NCBI GenBank assembly: GCA_013792005.1
Contig: VMSU01000106.1
Location: forward strand, 1 to 38,708
Direction of reading: 5' to 3'
Length of the DNA: 38,708 nt
Source: Desulfobulbaceae bacterium
GTDB lineage: Bacteria; Desulfobacterota; Desulfobulbia; Desulfobulbales; VMSU01
Part shown: positions 9,001-17,022 of the stretch, one piece after another
Layout of the letters: the number at the start of each line of letters is the position of its first letter
Position numbering within the stretch: position 1 is the first letter of the stretch
The notes under the pieces: generated by a model
What the model was told of the DNA's origin: nothing
Seen by the model: only the letters and a program-made list of their open reading frames with translations
Database searches by the model: none
Made by a program: the position numbers and the translations under genes

Positions 9001-9418
9001 TTCGGAAGCCGCCGAAGATGTATTTGCCGTTGATCTGAGTGTTGGCCAGATAGACAGCCTGTTCAAACATGTTTTTTACTTCTTCGGCAATCGCTTCCCG
9101 GTTGGCGGTAGTGTATGCGGGATCGGTGGCTTGGATGGCTAATGTTTTGGCGCGTAGAGCAAGCTCCTTCATTTGGGTCAGGGACGATTCTGCTGAGGTG
9201 ATGATGGTGTTGCCGTGCTGAATATTTTTGGTGTACTGATCCATCTCGACAATGGAGCTGCGGAAGCGCAGGGCGCTGACGAGATTGACCGGTTCGTCCG
9301 AGATCTTGCCCATTTGCATGCCGGAGGAGATCTGTTCGTTGACCTTGGCCATGTCGGTGGTGATCTTGGCCAGGTTGGTATTAATTTTAGAGTAGATGGT
9401 GTTTAAGGTTGTACGCAT
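6098..9418 (-). CDS. flgL: Flagellar hook-filament junction protein FlgL with giant insert
   Basis: Second hook-associated protein (HAP3), joining hook to filament. The N-terminal helical domain (about residues 1-145, MRTTLNTIYSKINTNLAKIT to KYIFGGFRT) and the C-terminal helical domain (about 1020-1106, ending MQLSLVDYLR) are typical. At 1106 aa it is more than twice the usual length. The extra sequence at about 188-770 holds two tandem super-repeats, 188-480 and 484-770. Each contains 'flagellin hook IN'-like units (LLINGVDIG, LAINGTIIG, LLINGITVP, LKINGINII) and an LGDGTNGG / VGDGSNGG block. Related modules occur in FlgK next door. Coding is continuous with no frameshift. It starts 4 bases after the flgK stop and has a weak Shine-Dalgarno, so translational coupling is likely. 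Confidence 0.93.
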   Translation of the reverse strand: MRTTLNTIYSKINTNLAKITTDMAKVNEQISSGMQMGKISDEPVNLVSALRFRSSIVEMDQYTKNIQHGNTIITSAESSLTQMKELALRAKTLAIQATDPAYTTANREAIAEEVKNMFEQAVYLANTQINGKYIFGGFRTEGYTESEPTPFIIDKGDGYWINGSSPTPLPQALTGGAVESATTVSDLAANDLLINGVDIGAVDLNGAGNTNGLNMAGASKLKTAISTSPIIPAVTARLTTQIYGVASAGAAGGENINFAINGVSINYTATTGGPAAAAQEAISQINAVADATGVTAVLGDGTNGGPINAVTPKNTLAGDESAITLTGLGTGPPNEEAITGLTNGLSQGADSAHNTGAISLSSSSAITITSSSNDDTILTRIGLGGGNVGNYDTANDGTLLYGYPLNAGDLLINGITVPALSSDGLSNTYSDASAEAKASAINSIKDQTGVSAVVSPASVSAFGAVSGGTENRRLTGSVTSNGIAAGELAINGTIIGAIAAGAGPTNGLNPDKAFNAQTAINQQSANTGVYARLTTLYTSGVAATAPGAQAINFSVNGISISLTTGGVSPAATASEIASAINAKSSETGLTALVGDGSNGGITNSIVLRNTVAGNENSIILAGAPAMSGLTNGTHNVSGINNAGQISFESDSAFTITSPATAPPSDIVLTELGLSSATGTGTINFGATPKYLNNGDLKINGINIIPISTAILGKDTNNALLDSINAKSSDTGVKATRGQDGSLILTAIDGRNLHIETSTNGEAVTHLTGGIRDQITFGTLQLRSDRKFILETVSPSTNPKEPGLAALGLAGGETTSGEPNDAAGDGKIDVFSVHNRTGTIRYAGDRVNDMAIKIGKTNTMTIGENGKTGIMDTTIFSTLKALEDSLRGQNFTAVTGIHTASDTKVLLNSKGTGLEPKSQLPSEDLFSSGAFTVTVTDHDYYPPHPRSITIAVNPAVDTLDSLTSRINGIPNLSASWGSDGKLIITTNDTARYTLELSDDSSNFLKATGVSSQFMQSHGIEKSIADLDTLMENLTRQVSDFGARANRISIQSQIYSTMTIATKENLSEVQDTDMIKAVMDLKAKETAYQAALSAAAKTMQLSLVDYLR

Positions 9419-9422
9419 GGCG

Positions 9423-12269
9423 TCACCGGGCGAGGGAGTCGAGCAGAGTTTTCAGCATCTCGTCCGAGGTCGAGATCAGCTTGGCTGCTGCGGAATAGGC
9501 GTGTTGATATTTGATGAGATTGGCCATCTCTTCGTCGAGAGATACTCCTGAGGTGGCATCCCTGAGTTCGTTCAATTGGTCATAGACTAGTTTATTGTAT
9601 TCCAGGTCTGAGTTGACGTTTCTGCCCTTGAGACCAATTTCGGCGATCAAGGAGTTGTAGAAGCCGTCTAGGGTGTCGGTGCCGGCGCCAAGGCCTTTGT
9701 AGGTAATGGTTTCATCCCTTTGGATGTTGGTGACCTTGAGGGCATTGCTGTTGTCACCGGCAAATATTTCACCGAATGAGTTCACTTGGCCCGCCGCCAG
9801 ATTATTTAGGTTACCTGAAATGGCCTGGTTGATGCCGATGGTGCTGGCGTTATGGCCGCTGAAGAAGGTGTTGATGCCGATAGCAGCCAGGAAATTTGAG
9901 GTGTCGTTGCCAAAGGCGAAGTTGTGGTTGTTGTCAGGTTTGAGGACCAGTTGATTGGAGACCACAGTGGCGTTGACCCACGGGATATTTTGGTTGGTGG
10001 CGTTCATGATGCTTTTGTTGATAGTGGTGGCGACATCATTTAAGCTATAGGCCCGGGTCAGATCAATGGAGACCGGTTGTGCCAGGGCCAGCGAGCCATC
10101 CTTGTTGTAGAGCCAGAGGTCGAAGCTGCCGCCATCGGTTGCGAGGGTATCTCCATAGTCGAGGCCCATAAGAGAGTTGGCGACTCCGTGATCCGAAAAG
10201 GTATAGCTCAGTTTGCCGTCGCCTGGGTTTTCGTCGGCATTGGCGACCCCGAGCTTGGTGAAGTCTGAGAATCCTAGGATCGTTGCTTCGGCGACGGAGA
10301 CTGAAGATACATGGAGGTCGTTGGTTTCACTGGTGAAAACAATTGAGTTTTGGGAACCTCCATTGGTGCCATCGCCTACCTTGGCCTTGGCACCGGTTGT
10401 GGCGGACCACTTATTGATCTCGGCCACAGCTTTTGTGGCCACGGTATTAGGGGGGTCTCCTGCCGCTACAGTGAAGGTAAGGCTTTTTCCATTCAGGTCA
10501 AAGGTGATGGTTGTGTTGGCGGTTGGAGTGGTGGCAGCTTGATTGCTGTAGGTGACAGTTCCTGCCCAGCCGAGTTCTGCCATGTTGGTGTCATCGGCTC
10601 CGCCATCGATGGCAATCGGACCGTTATTGCTAAAGAGGGAGAGTTCTCCGGTGTTGTGGGCGCTGTCAGCCTGATAGGTCCCGTCGGAGAGTCCGATCTT
10701 GGCTTCGGTAGCGGTGTCGCTCGCGCCACTGATGGTAATCGAAGATTCGTCCCCTTGATTACTGTTCTTGAGGATGATCGAGTTCAGCGCTCCCCCGTTG
10801 GCGCCGTTGCCTACCACTGCGGTGATTGTTACCTTGGGGATATTGGTCTGCGGAGATGTGAGGCCGGTATCGTTATTGTAGCTTGTGATGGCGGTATTGA
10901 TGGCATCGACAAGATGGTTGGCTAATGCCGCTGGGTCGGTATCGTCCGGAGGTCCGGAGATGCTGTCTACGGTATACGAGACGGCAACGCCATTGATGGT
11001 CAAATCGATGACGGAGGCGTTGTCGCCTGCTGCCATGGCGGTTACGGCCTTCCCCGGCACTTGAGTGGTCATTTTTGCCAAGACTCCAGCTGTGGCATTG
11101 TTGATGGCATTGGCCGCATTGGATGTCTTCCCCATGGCTAAACCGTATGTGTTCACGGAGCCATCAATTCTGCCAATACTGCGGCCATTGATTGTCAGGG
11201 ACCCTGCTGACAAAGTGTTGGCTGCTGTTCTGGCGTCGACTGTCGTGTGCAGTAGGGTGGCGTCTTTGGCGTACTCGGCGCTGGTCAGTTCGTCGGAGAA
11301 GCTGACGAGTCCAGCGCCTTGGCTGTGCTGTTGGTTGACCTCGCGGATGAGGGCGTTGGCCAGGGAGTTGATGCGCCCCAGGTAGTTGTTGGGATCTCCC
11401 TCAGCCAATTTCCCGTTGATTTCAAGGAGCCCGCCGATCGAGCCGCCTAAGGCCGCTTTACTGTTCAGGGTAGTCCGGGTGCTATTGCCGTTGGAGTCGA
11501 CGTTGACCCATTGCATAGCGTTGCCGGTCCAGTCCAGCTGCCAGGATTCGTTTTTGGTTACCATGGCGTGCCCGTCGCTCATGAGGACGGTATATGCCCC
11601 ATCTTTTGACTCGAAATGAGTAATGTCAATATACCCGCCCAGCTTGGTGAGGAGGTTGTCCCGGGTGTCTCTGAGGTCATTTTGCTGTTGTTGCGGGGTC
11701 TCCGATGAGGTGATTTTAGTGTTGATGTCGGCCAGTTGTTTGGCCAGAGAATTAACATCCTCGACCGCCGACTTCAAGGAGACGCTGGTGTCGAATTTGG
11801 TCTGGGTGAGTTCGGCGCTCATGCTCTGAAGTTGAGCGTTGAGCAGCTCGGCGTGTTGGACTACGGTGAGGCGGTTGGAGCTGAGTTCCGGGTTGTTGCT
11901 GAGTGATTGCCATGATTCCCAGAATTTGCCCAGTAGTTCGTTGACTGCCAGACCCGGAACTTCGTTAAAGGTGGTTTCAATAACGCGCAACGACTGTTGC
12001 TGGGTAGTAAGGTTGTTGATGGTGGCGTTCTGGTTCATCATGCGTTTAACCATGAACATATCGTACTGTCTGACAACAGATTCGCCGCGGACGCCGTTGC
12101 CAAAAAAGCCGATGCCGGTGGGTGTTGCAACGGAAGTGGCCAAGTCGAGCACTTGGCGGGAATAGCCAGGGGTGTTGACGTTGGCGACATTGTGCCCGGC
12201 AACGGTGATGGCAGCCTGGTGGGTCAGCAACGCCTCCTTGGCTATATTGAGGGTTCCGGCAATGGTCAT
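9423..12269 (-). CDS. flgK: Flagellar hook-associated protein FlgK with repeat-module insert
   Basis: First hook-filament junction protein (HAP1). The N-terminus has the rod/hook signature ITVAGHNVANVNTPGYSRQV. The C-terminus has LDEEMANLIKYQHAYSAAAK and a helical end. At 948 aa it exceeds the usual 450-650 aa. The surplus at about 354-660 is one full copy of the module also seen in FlgL: LTINGRSIG, LTINGVAVSY, VVGNGANGGALNSIILKN and ADSAHNTGELSLFS. A half copy follows with VGDGTNGGSQNSIVF. The insert lies in the surface-exposed region between the conserved ends. One base separates it from the flgN stop. Confidence 0.94.
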   Translation of the reverse strand: MTIAGTLNIAKEALLTHQAAITVAGHNVANVNTPGYSRQVLDLATSVATPTGIGFFGNGVRGESVVRQYDMFMVKRMMNQNATINNLTTQQQSLRVIETTFNEVPGLAVNELLGKFWESWQSLSNNPELSSNRLTVVQHAELLNAQLQSMSAELTQTKFDTSVSLKSAVEDVNSLAKQLADINTKITSSETPQQQQNDLRDTRDNLLTKLGGYIDITHFESKDGAYTVLMSDGHAMVTKNESWQLDWTGNAMQWVNVDSNGNSTRTTLNSKAALGGSIGGLLEINGKLAEGDPNNYLGRINSLANALIREVNQQHSQGAGLVSFSDELTSAEYAKDATLLHTTVDARTAANTLSAGSLTINGRSIGRIDGSVNTYGLAMGKTSNAANAINNATAGVLAKMTTQVPGKAVTAMAAGDNASVIDLTINGVAVSYTVDSISGPPDDTDPAALANHLVDAINTAITSYNNDTGLTSPQTNIPKVTITAVVGNGANGGALNSIILKNSNQGDESSITISGASDTATEAKIGLSDGTYQADSAHNTGELSLFSNNGPIAIDGGADDTNMAELGWAGTVTYSNQAATTPTANTTITFDLNGKSLTFTVAAGDPPNTVATKAVAEINKWSATTGAKAKVGDGTNGGSQNSIVFTSETNDLHVSSVSVAEATILGFSDFTKLGVANADENPGDGKLSYTFSDHGVANSLMGLDYGDTLATDGGSFDLWLYNKDGSLALAQPVSIDLTRAYSLNDVATTINKSIMNATNQNIPWVNATVVSNQLVLKPDNNHNFAFGNDTSNFLAAIGINTFFSGHNASTIGINQAISGNLNNLAAGQVNSFGEIFAGDNSNALKVTNIQRDETITYKGLGAGTDTLDGFYNSLIAEIGLKGRNVNSDLEYNKLVYDQLNELRDATSGVSLDEEMANLIKYQHAYSAAAKLISTSDEMLKTLLDSLAR

Positions 12270-12270
12270 G

Positions 12271-12762
12271 TCATGCCTCGCAGCTGATGCAGCTGGGGAG
12301 TGTCCGGCCGCGAGCCTGGGAACGGCCTGGGATGTGGTAGGTATGTTCTGGCTGGGCTGGTCGGGTCAATAGCGCGATAGCCTCACTTAGGCAGCTCAAG
12401 GTGTCCTCGGTGAAGCGCTTGTTGACTGTGTTGCTGGTCTTGATTTGTTGGCGGGTTTCGTTGATGCGTTCCTTGTATTGAGCGATCAGGCGCAGCTCTT
12501 CTGGGGGGATGTTTGCTTCGGCATGATCAGAGTTCTGCGTGGTCCAGGCTTTTTGCAGTGAGTTGTCCAGATAATGAATCTTGGCAAGCAGTGTGTCCTT
12601 GTGGCGACAGAGGCGGAAGAGTCCTTGGGTGTCCATGGCTTTCAGCGCCAGTCGTTCTTCATTGAGAGTGGCCAGGAGATTCTCGGAGAGAGAGAGGTTC
12701 AAAGCCAATTCTTCAACGAAATCGTGTCCTGTCGGAGTTTGGGGTATGCGTGCTGTTGTCAT
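12271..12762 (-). CDS. flgN: FlgN-family flagellar export chaperone
   Basis: 163 aa, predicted mostly helical. FlgN is the cytosolic chaperone that protects FlgK and FlgL before export. The evidence is a FlgN-like pattern (LNLSLSENLLATLNEERLAL, then a long amphipathic coiled region with YKERINETRQQIKTSN) and its position directly before flgK with a 1-base gap. The frame is open to 12801, but the ATG at 12762 follows a CAGGAA Shine-Dalgarno and begins MTTARIPQTP, so I chose it. Sequence conservation in this family is weak, so the call leans on context. Confidence 0.82.
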   Translation of the reverse strand: MTTARIPQTPTGHDFVEELALNLSLSENLLATLNEERLALKAMDTQGLFRLCRHKDTLLAKIHYLDNSLQKAWTTQNSDHAEANIPPEELRLIAQYKERINETRQQIKTSNTVNKRFTEDTLSCLSEAIALLTRPAQPEHTYHIPGRSQARGRTLPSCISCEA

Positions 12763-12778
12763 GTGAGTTCCTGATTTA

Positions 12779-12890
12779 TGGTAACTATCCAGCAGCACCA
12801 CATCTTGCGGCGATCGGCCCGGCTCACGTAGACTGGCTACGCATCGCCGGTCCGCTTACCGTAATCTGCGGCGCTGCTGAACAGTTACAG
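12779..12890. repeat. Palindromic intergenic repeat (family A-like)
   Basis: About 110 bases of imperfect inverted repeat between flgN and flgJ. GGTAACTATCCAGCAGC at 12780-12796 pairs with GCTGCTGAACAGTTACA at 12873-12889 (about 14 of 17 positions). The outer ends (GTAACT / AGTTAC) match the ends of the elements at 20540-20703 and 29977-30298. The core differs from those copies. In the flg transcript it would fold into a long hairpin. Confidence 0.5.
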
Positions 12891-12906
12891 TTACGAATAG
12901 TCACTT

Positions 12907-13269
12907 CTATTTCGGTAGGAGCTGGATAGTTACCTTTTTTGTTTCATTTGTTTCAATGGAAGTGGATAGCTGGCTGAAGAGGGCATCGGCAAGGCCCATT
13001 CCGTGGTTGCTCGTCACCTCCTGAGCCAGACTTTCATCGTACATTGATTGATACATATCTTGGGAGAAGCCGCTGTCGAGAAGTCCGCTCTTGGGTATGC
13101 TCTTGCGCATGGCGGTCAGCATCTGTTGCACTATGATCGCTTCAAAATTCTGGCAGGCCTTTTTTAGCTCGGCCTCTTTTTTCATATCGGCAGAATGGTT
13201 TGTTTTCTTAAGCGGTAAGGCGTTGCTGATCTTATTTGCAAGGGGGGGAGGTTGGTTTATCTGCATCAT
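12907..13269 (-). CDS. flgJ: FlgJ-type rod-binding protein (N-terminal domain only)
   Basis: 120 aa. This is the rod-cap/rod-assembly domain of FlgJ: ACQNFEAIIVQQMLTAMRKS followed by SGFSQDMYQSMYDESLAQEV and GMGLADALFSQL. The C-terminal muramidase domain found in enteric FlgJ is absent. That is usual in deltaproteobacteria, where a separate enzyme opens the peptidoglycan. The start is ATG-ATG after GAGG. It lies 14 bases downstream of flgI, in the same operon. Confidence 0.92.
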   Translation of the reverse strand: MMQINQPPPLANKISNALPLKKTNHSADMKKEAELKKACQNFEAIIVQQMLTAMRKSIPKSGLLDSGFSQDMYQSMYDESLAQEVTSNHGMGLADALFSQLSTSIETNETKKVTIQLLPK

Positions 13270-13283
13270 CTGGCCTCGATGTC

Positions 13284-14408
13284 TTAAATAATTGTCAGTT
13301 CTGCCTGCAGGGCGCCTGCAGCTTTGATCGCCTGAAAAATGGCAATCAGGTCGCGCGGGGCGGCCCCTACCGAATTTAGGGCGCGAACCAGTTCCGCTAG
13401 GGTTACTCCCGGAGAGAGCTTGACGAGTTTGTTGGTTTGAGGGGCACCACTTTTGGCGGCGATCTCTTCGGTGATTTTGCGGACCATGTCATCGGTTAAC
13501 GGTTGCCCCATCAAGTTGGCACCGACGGCCTGAGCGGGGTCAGCTGATATCTGGATGTTCAGCGCGCCATGGGAGAGGGCCAGTTGGCCGATGCGGACGT
13601 TCTCTCCCATGACGATGGTGCCAGTCCGTTCATCAACCACCACTTTGGCGATGGAGTCCGGATCGACTTCAAGATTCTCTAAGGCCGCCAGGAGTGAGAT
13701 CTCCTGTTCTTGGTAATCGCTAGGCACAGTGACCGAAACCGTGGCGCCATCAACTGTTTTGGCGAATGAGCTGCCAAGAACGTTATTTATGGCTTTGGCC
13801 AGACGGGAAACGGTTGTAAAGTCAGGAGAGTTCAGGCTGAAGATAATCGTATTCTTGCCGCCAAAGGAGACAGGGACTTCTTTTTCGACGGTGGCTCCTT
13901 CTGGAATTCGGGCAACGGTTAAGTGGTTGTCCTGGCCGCCGGCAGGAGTAGCGCCTGTGCCTTTAAAGCCGCCAATGCTGACCGGGCCTTGGGCAATAGC
14001 GTAGATTTGGTCGTCAAGACCTTTCAACGGGGTAGCCACCAGGGTTCCTCCCTGTAAGGAAGATGCATCTCCGAGAGAGGAGAGGGTGACATCGATAGTC
14101 TGTCCAGTCTTAATGAAGGGGGGGAGGGTGGCTGTGATCATCACCCCGGCCACATTTTTCACCTTGAGATCGTTTTCGTTGACCGTCATCCCGATATGTT
14201 TGAGCATGTTGGCAAGCCCTTGAGTGGTAAAGGCGGACTTGTTGCCATCGCCGGTGCCATTTAAGCCCACCACCAGGCCGTATCCTACCAGCTGGTTGTC
14301 CCGCACGCCTTTGACCGAGGCCAAGTCCTTGACTCGGACTGCCCAGGCTGAGGAGGCGCTCCAGATGATCAGAGTGGTGATGATGGCAAGTCTTGTTATG
14401 ATGTGCAT
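13284..14408 (-). CDS. flgI: Flagellar P-ring protein FlgI
   Basis: 374 aa, periplasmic P ring around the rod. A Sec signal peptide ends SSAWA before VRVKDLASVKGVRDNQLVGY. The family blocks GLVVGLNGTGDG, QGLANMLKHIGM, VDVTLSSLGDASSLQGGTL and the C-terminal VRALNSVGAAPRDLIAIFQA are present at normal length. A GGAG Shine-Dalgarno precedes the start. It has its own sigma-54 promoter at 14451-14466, so it heads the distal transcription unit flgI-J-N-K-L-csrA-fliW. Confidence 0.97.
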   Translation of the reverse strand: MHIITRLAIITTLIIWSASSAWAVRVKDLASVKGVRDNQLVGYGLVVGLNGTGDGNKSAFTTQGLANMLKHIGMTVNENDLKVKNVAGVMITATLPPFIKTGQTIDVTLSSLGDASSLQGGTLVATPLKGLDDQIYAIAQGPVSIGGFKGTGATPAGGQDNHLTVARIPEGATVEKEVPVSFGGKNTIIFSLNSPDFTTVSRLAKAINNVLGSSFAKTVDGATVSVTVPSDYQEQEISLLAALENLEVDPDSIAKVVVDERTGTIVMGENVRIGQLALSHGALNIQISADPAQAVGANLMGQPLTDDMVRKITEEIAAKSGAPQTNKLVKLSPGVTLAELVRALNSVGAAPRDLIAIFQAIKAAGALQAELTII

Positions 14409-14450
14409 GGAGGCTCCTTTGTCCTGATAGGTATGGTGCTAACGTGTATG

Positions 14451-14466
14451 AGCAATAGGCGTACCA
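14451..14466 (-). promoter_or_regulatory. Sigma-54 promoter upstream of flgI
   Basis: On the minus strand the bases read TGGTACGCCTATTGCT, matching TGGYRCR-N4-TTGCW at every defined position. The expected transcription start is about 14440, giving a leader of about 31 bases before the flgI ATG. The leader holds two GGA triplets (CAGGACAAAGGAG), one in the Shine-Dalgarno. Confidence 0.8.
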
Positions 14467-14577
14467 GGAATTGTTTTTTTTGATATTTATCTTTAAAAAC
14501 GTGATGTTATATTGTTTCTGAAGGGTATGTATGTTTTCAGGCGGGCAAAATGTGCCTAGTCGAGCAGCTCGCCGCTC

Positions 14578-15270
14578 TTAAAACGGCCAAACGACATCAA
14601 GGACGTTTGTCAGCCATCCCGGCTGTTGTTTGGAAGCCAAGGCGCCGGTGCCTGAGTATTCGATTCTGGCATCGGCGATATGAGAGGACAGTATCGAGTT
14701 GTCTTGTGAAATGTCGGTGGGTCTGACCATGCCCGAAATGATAATGTGCTGAGTTTCGTTGTTGATCCGAATTTCCCGGTAACCTTGAATTAACAGGTTT
14801 CCATCCATAGTGACATCGATTACCTTGGCGGAAATGGTGGCGGTGACCGTGCTGTCACGTTTGGTTTCACCTTTGCCCTGGAAACTGTTGGCCATGTCCG
14901 CATTCAAGCTGGTGAGTGAAGGGGTATGTGTGCCGCCTTTGGTCAAGAGGGACTGCTCGAAGCCGAAGAGCGACGAGATGCCGCCGGTCAGGCTCGAGTC
15001 CCTTGAGGTCTTGGTCTCGGCGGTCTTTTTGCCGCTGGAAGTTTCAACGATTTTCACCAGCACGATGTCGCCGATCTGGCGGGCGCGGTTATCCTGGTAA
15101 AGATTTTTGGACTTGGCCGAATAGATCGCCCCTTCACTTGGTTGGGGAATTTTTTCTTCCATCATCGGCAGGCTATTACGCTCCGGCATGACGGGTGGAG
15201 CCGTTGCTGTCCTGGTAACGCAGCCAGTGAGAGCTGTTAGAAAGATAAGCAAGAGGGCTGGTCGTTTCAT
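14578..15270 (-). CDS. flgH: Flagellar L-ring lipoprotein FlgH
   Basis: 230 aa, outer-membrane L ring. The lipoprotein signal peptide has lipobox LTGC (Cys17). Family blocks: NLYQDNRARQIGDIVLVKI, the repeated polar region with TVTATISAKVIDV, and DGNLLIQGYREIRINNETQ followed by SGMVRPTDI. Shine-Dalgarno AAGGAG precedes the start. It follows flgA by 42 bases. The presence of FlgH and FlgI shows a diderm cell with a real outer membrane. Bases 14467-14577 before the flgI promoter hold no gene. Confidence 0.97.
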   Translation of the reverse strand: MKRPALLLIFLTALTGCVTRTATAPPVMPERNSLPMMEEKIPQPSEGAIYSAKSKNLYQDNRARQIGDIVLVKIVETSSGKKTAETKTSRDSSLTGGISSLFGFEQSLLTKGGTHTPSLTSLNADMANSFQGKGETKRDSTVTATISAKVIDVTMDGNLLIQGYREIRINNETQHIIISGMVRPTDISQDNSILSSHIADARIEYSGTGALASKQQPGWLTNVLDVVWPF

Positions 15271-15312
15271 AGGGAACTCCTTGTGTGTCAGTTGTCAGGC
15301 ATTACCTGATTA

Positions 15313-16095
15313 TTAAAGATCGACCTGTACCGTATCTGCACCGATGACTCGAGCATAGATTTCTCGTCGGCTCATCAGGTTTTTTACTTTGATTAGATCT
15401 CCTTTGGCTCCGGCGCTTTGGACTCGGCCAGGCACAGAGATGGCAAGTGTCCCGCTGGCGGCTTGGATAGAGACGATGTCCCCCCGTTTGACGGTTTCCG
15501 GACTCTTCAGAAAGCGGCGATAGAGGACGGCCCCTGGTTGCAGGGTTGTCTTGAGTTCCTGACCAAGGACTTGCTCTGCATCGTCCGCAAGGTCCGGGCC
15601 GAGCATGGTAATGTTTCTGCGTACCCGTTCTACATCACCGGCTTCGATGATCGTGCGGCGGGAGAGAGTTTTTGTGGAGCAAACCACATTGCCATAGAGT
15701 TCGATCTTGCCGCTCAGCATCACTTGTTCTTTGGCTACGCCGGCTATTATTATGTTGACCACGATTGTTTTTCTGCCCAGTTGTTTGGGTTGGGTCTGGG
15801 AGACAACCTGGAACTCTTGGATGCCGGGAGGGAGGGTGATTGATTCAGGGTTTGCGGTAAAATTTGCGATCTCGATATCACCTGCAGGGAGAACACTGTT
15901 GCTGGTGGTGAGTTCGGTGAAGATGGCCAGGAGTTCCTTGGTCCCCAAGGTGGTCATTTCAGGAGCGGCCCAGGCTTGAAGCGCAACCAGGATAAAGGCT
16001 GTAGTGGCAGCGAGTATCCTCAGCGGGGCAATGAGAGATTGCCCCGGGCGGTGGGAGCGCCTGCTCGGTTTGGTTGGCATGTTGGCTGTGATCAT
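15313..16095 (-). CDS. flgA: Flagellar P-ring assembly chaperone FlgA
   Basis: 260 aa periplasmic chaperone for P-ring formation. There is an extended basic N-terminus, then a hydrophobic signal segment ending QAWA before APEMTTLG. The C-terminal SAF domain is recognisable: RTIIEAGDVERV, GQELKTTLQPGAVLYRRFLK, VKRGDIVSIQAASGTLAISV and GDLIKVKNLMSRREIYARV. The start at 16095 has no clear Shine-Dalgarno; an in-frame ATG at 16080 is possible. It lies between flgG and flgH as in many deltaproteobacteria. Confidence 0.92.
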   Translation of the reverse strand: MITANMPTKPSRRSHRPGQSLIAPLRILAATTAFILVALQAWAAPEMTTLGTKELLAIFTELTTSNSVLPAGDIEIANFTANPESITLPPGIQEFQVVSQTQPKQLGRKTIVVNIIIAGVAKEQVMLSGKIELYGNVVCSTKTLSRRTIIEAGDVERVRRNITMLGPDLADDAEQVLGQELKTTLQPGAVLYRRFLKSPETVKRGDIVSIQAASGTLAISVPGRVQSAGAKGDLIKVKNLMSRREIYARVIGADTVQVDL

Positions 16096-16155
16096 GATTG
16101 GATACCGGTTACATCAAAGACGTTATGAAACGGTTCAGAGGATTCGCCTTATAGT

Positions 16156-16938
16156 CTACCGCTTCAGGCTGTTGGCGATTTCCAGCAATTGGTCGGCGGT
16201 GGTGATCGCCCTGGAGTTGACCTCGTAGGCCCGCTGAGTGACGATCAAGTTGACCATCTCTTCAGTGACATTGACATTGGAGGTCTCAATGAAACGTTGG
16301 GCTAAGGTGCCGAGTCCGCTGCTTCCCGGGTTGGCCTCCGTAGGGGCGCCTGAAGCGTCGGTTTCTACGTAGAGATTACTGCCCAGGCTCTTGAGTCCTG
16401 CCGGATTGATGAAAGAGTGGAGGGTGAGTTGCACCGATCCTAAGGTTTGCTGGTCCTGGTCTTGGGCCACCAGTAAGCCGTTTTTGTCGATATTGAGAGA
16501 GGTGGCGCCGTTGGGAATGGCAAATTCCGGCTGCAGCCGGTCACCATTGGCGGTGACGACATAGCCCTCGGCATCGCGTTTGAAACTGCCGTCACGGGTG
16601 TAGTAGGGATTGCCATCGCGGATAATCTGAAAGAAACCATCGCCTTCAATGGCCATGTCCAGATCGTTGCCGGTTTCAGTGAAATCTCCTTGGGTGAAGA
16701 TCTTCTGAGTGGCGGTGACCCGGGTGCCGAGTCCGACCTGGACGCCGGTGGGAACCATGGCGCCACCGACGGTCTCTGCGCCCACCGAGCGCATGGATTG
16801 ATACATCAGATCTTCGAATTGGGTTCGACTTCGCTTGAACCCGCCGGTGTTGACGTTGGCCAGGTTGTTGGAAATGACATCCAGCTGAGTCTGCTGGCCG
16901 TTCATGCCGGTTCTGGCGGTGTATAAAGCGCGAATCAT
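16156..16938 (-). CDS. flgG: Distal rod protein FlgG
   Basis: 260 aa. Axial rod component exported by the flagellar type III apparatus. The N-terminus MIRALYTARTGMNGQQTQLD and ISNNLANVNTGGFKRSRTQF are diagnostic. EGDGFFQI and the C-terminal VNVTEEMVNLIVTQRAYEVN follow. Length matches the family. AAGGAG precedes the start. It is co-directional with flgF, 84 bases downstream of it. Confidence 0.97.
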   Translation of the reverse strand: MIRALYTARTGMNGQQTQLDVISNNLANVNTGGFKRSRTQFEDLMYQSMRSVGAETVGGAMVPTGVQVGLGTRVTATQKIFTQGDFTETGNDLDMAIEGDGFFQIIRDGNPYYTRDGSFKRDAEGYVVTANGDRLQPEFAIPNGATSLNIDKNGLLVAQDQDQQTLGSVQLTLHSFINPAGLKSLGSNLYVETDASGAPTEANPGSSGLGTLAQRFIETSNVNVTEEMVNLIVTQRAYEVNSRAITTADQLLEIANSLKR

Positions 16939-17022
16939 GATGATCTCCTTGGGGAAATTATTATAAGGCGGGGGGCCTGTTGTTCTTTTGTGCCGAGAGG
17001 GAAAGCGTCATTCTTGAGGGCA

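Noticed and set aside
10350-10925. 191-aa plus-strand frame antisense to flgK
   Set aside because: Gly-rich shadow of the FlgK insert; the minus frame is a clear FlgK.
6098-12269. CRISPR or tandem DNA repeat array in flgK-flgL
   Set aside because: The repeats are at protein-module scale (about 70-290 residues) and diverged; there are no short identical repeats with spacers.
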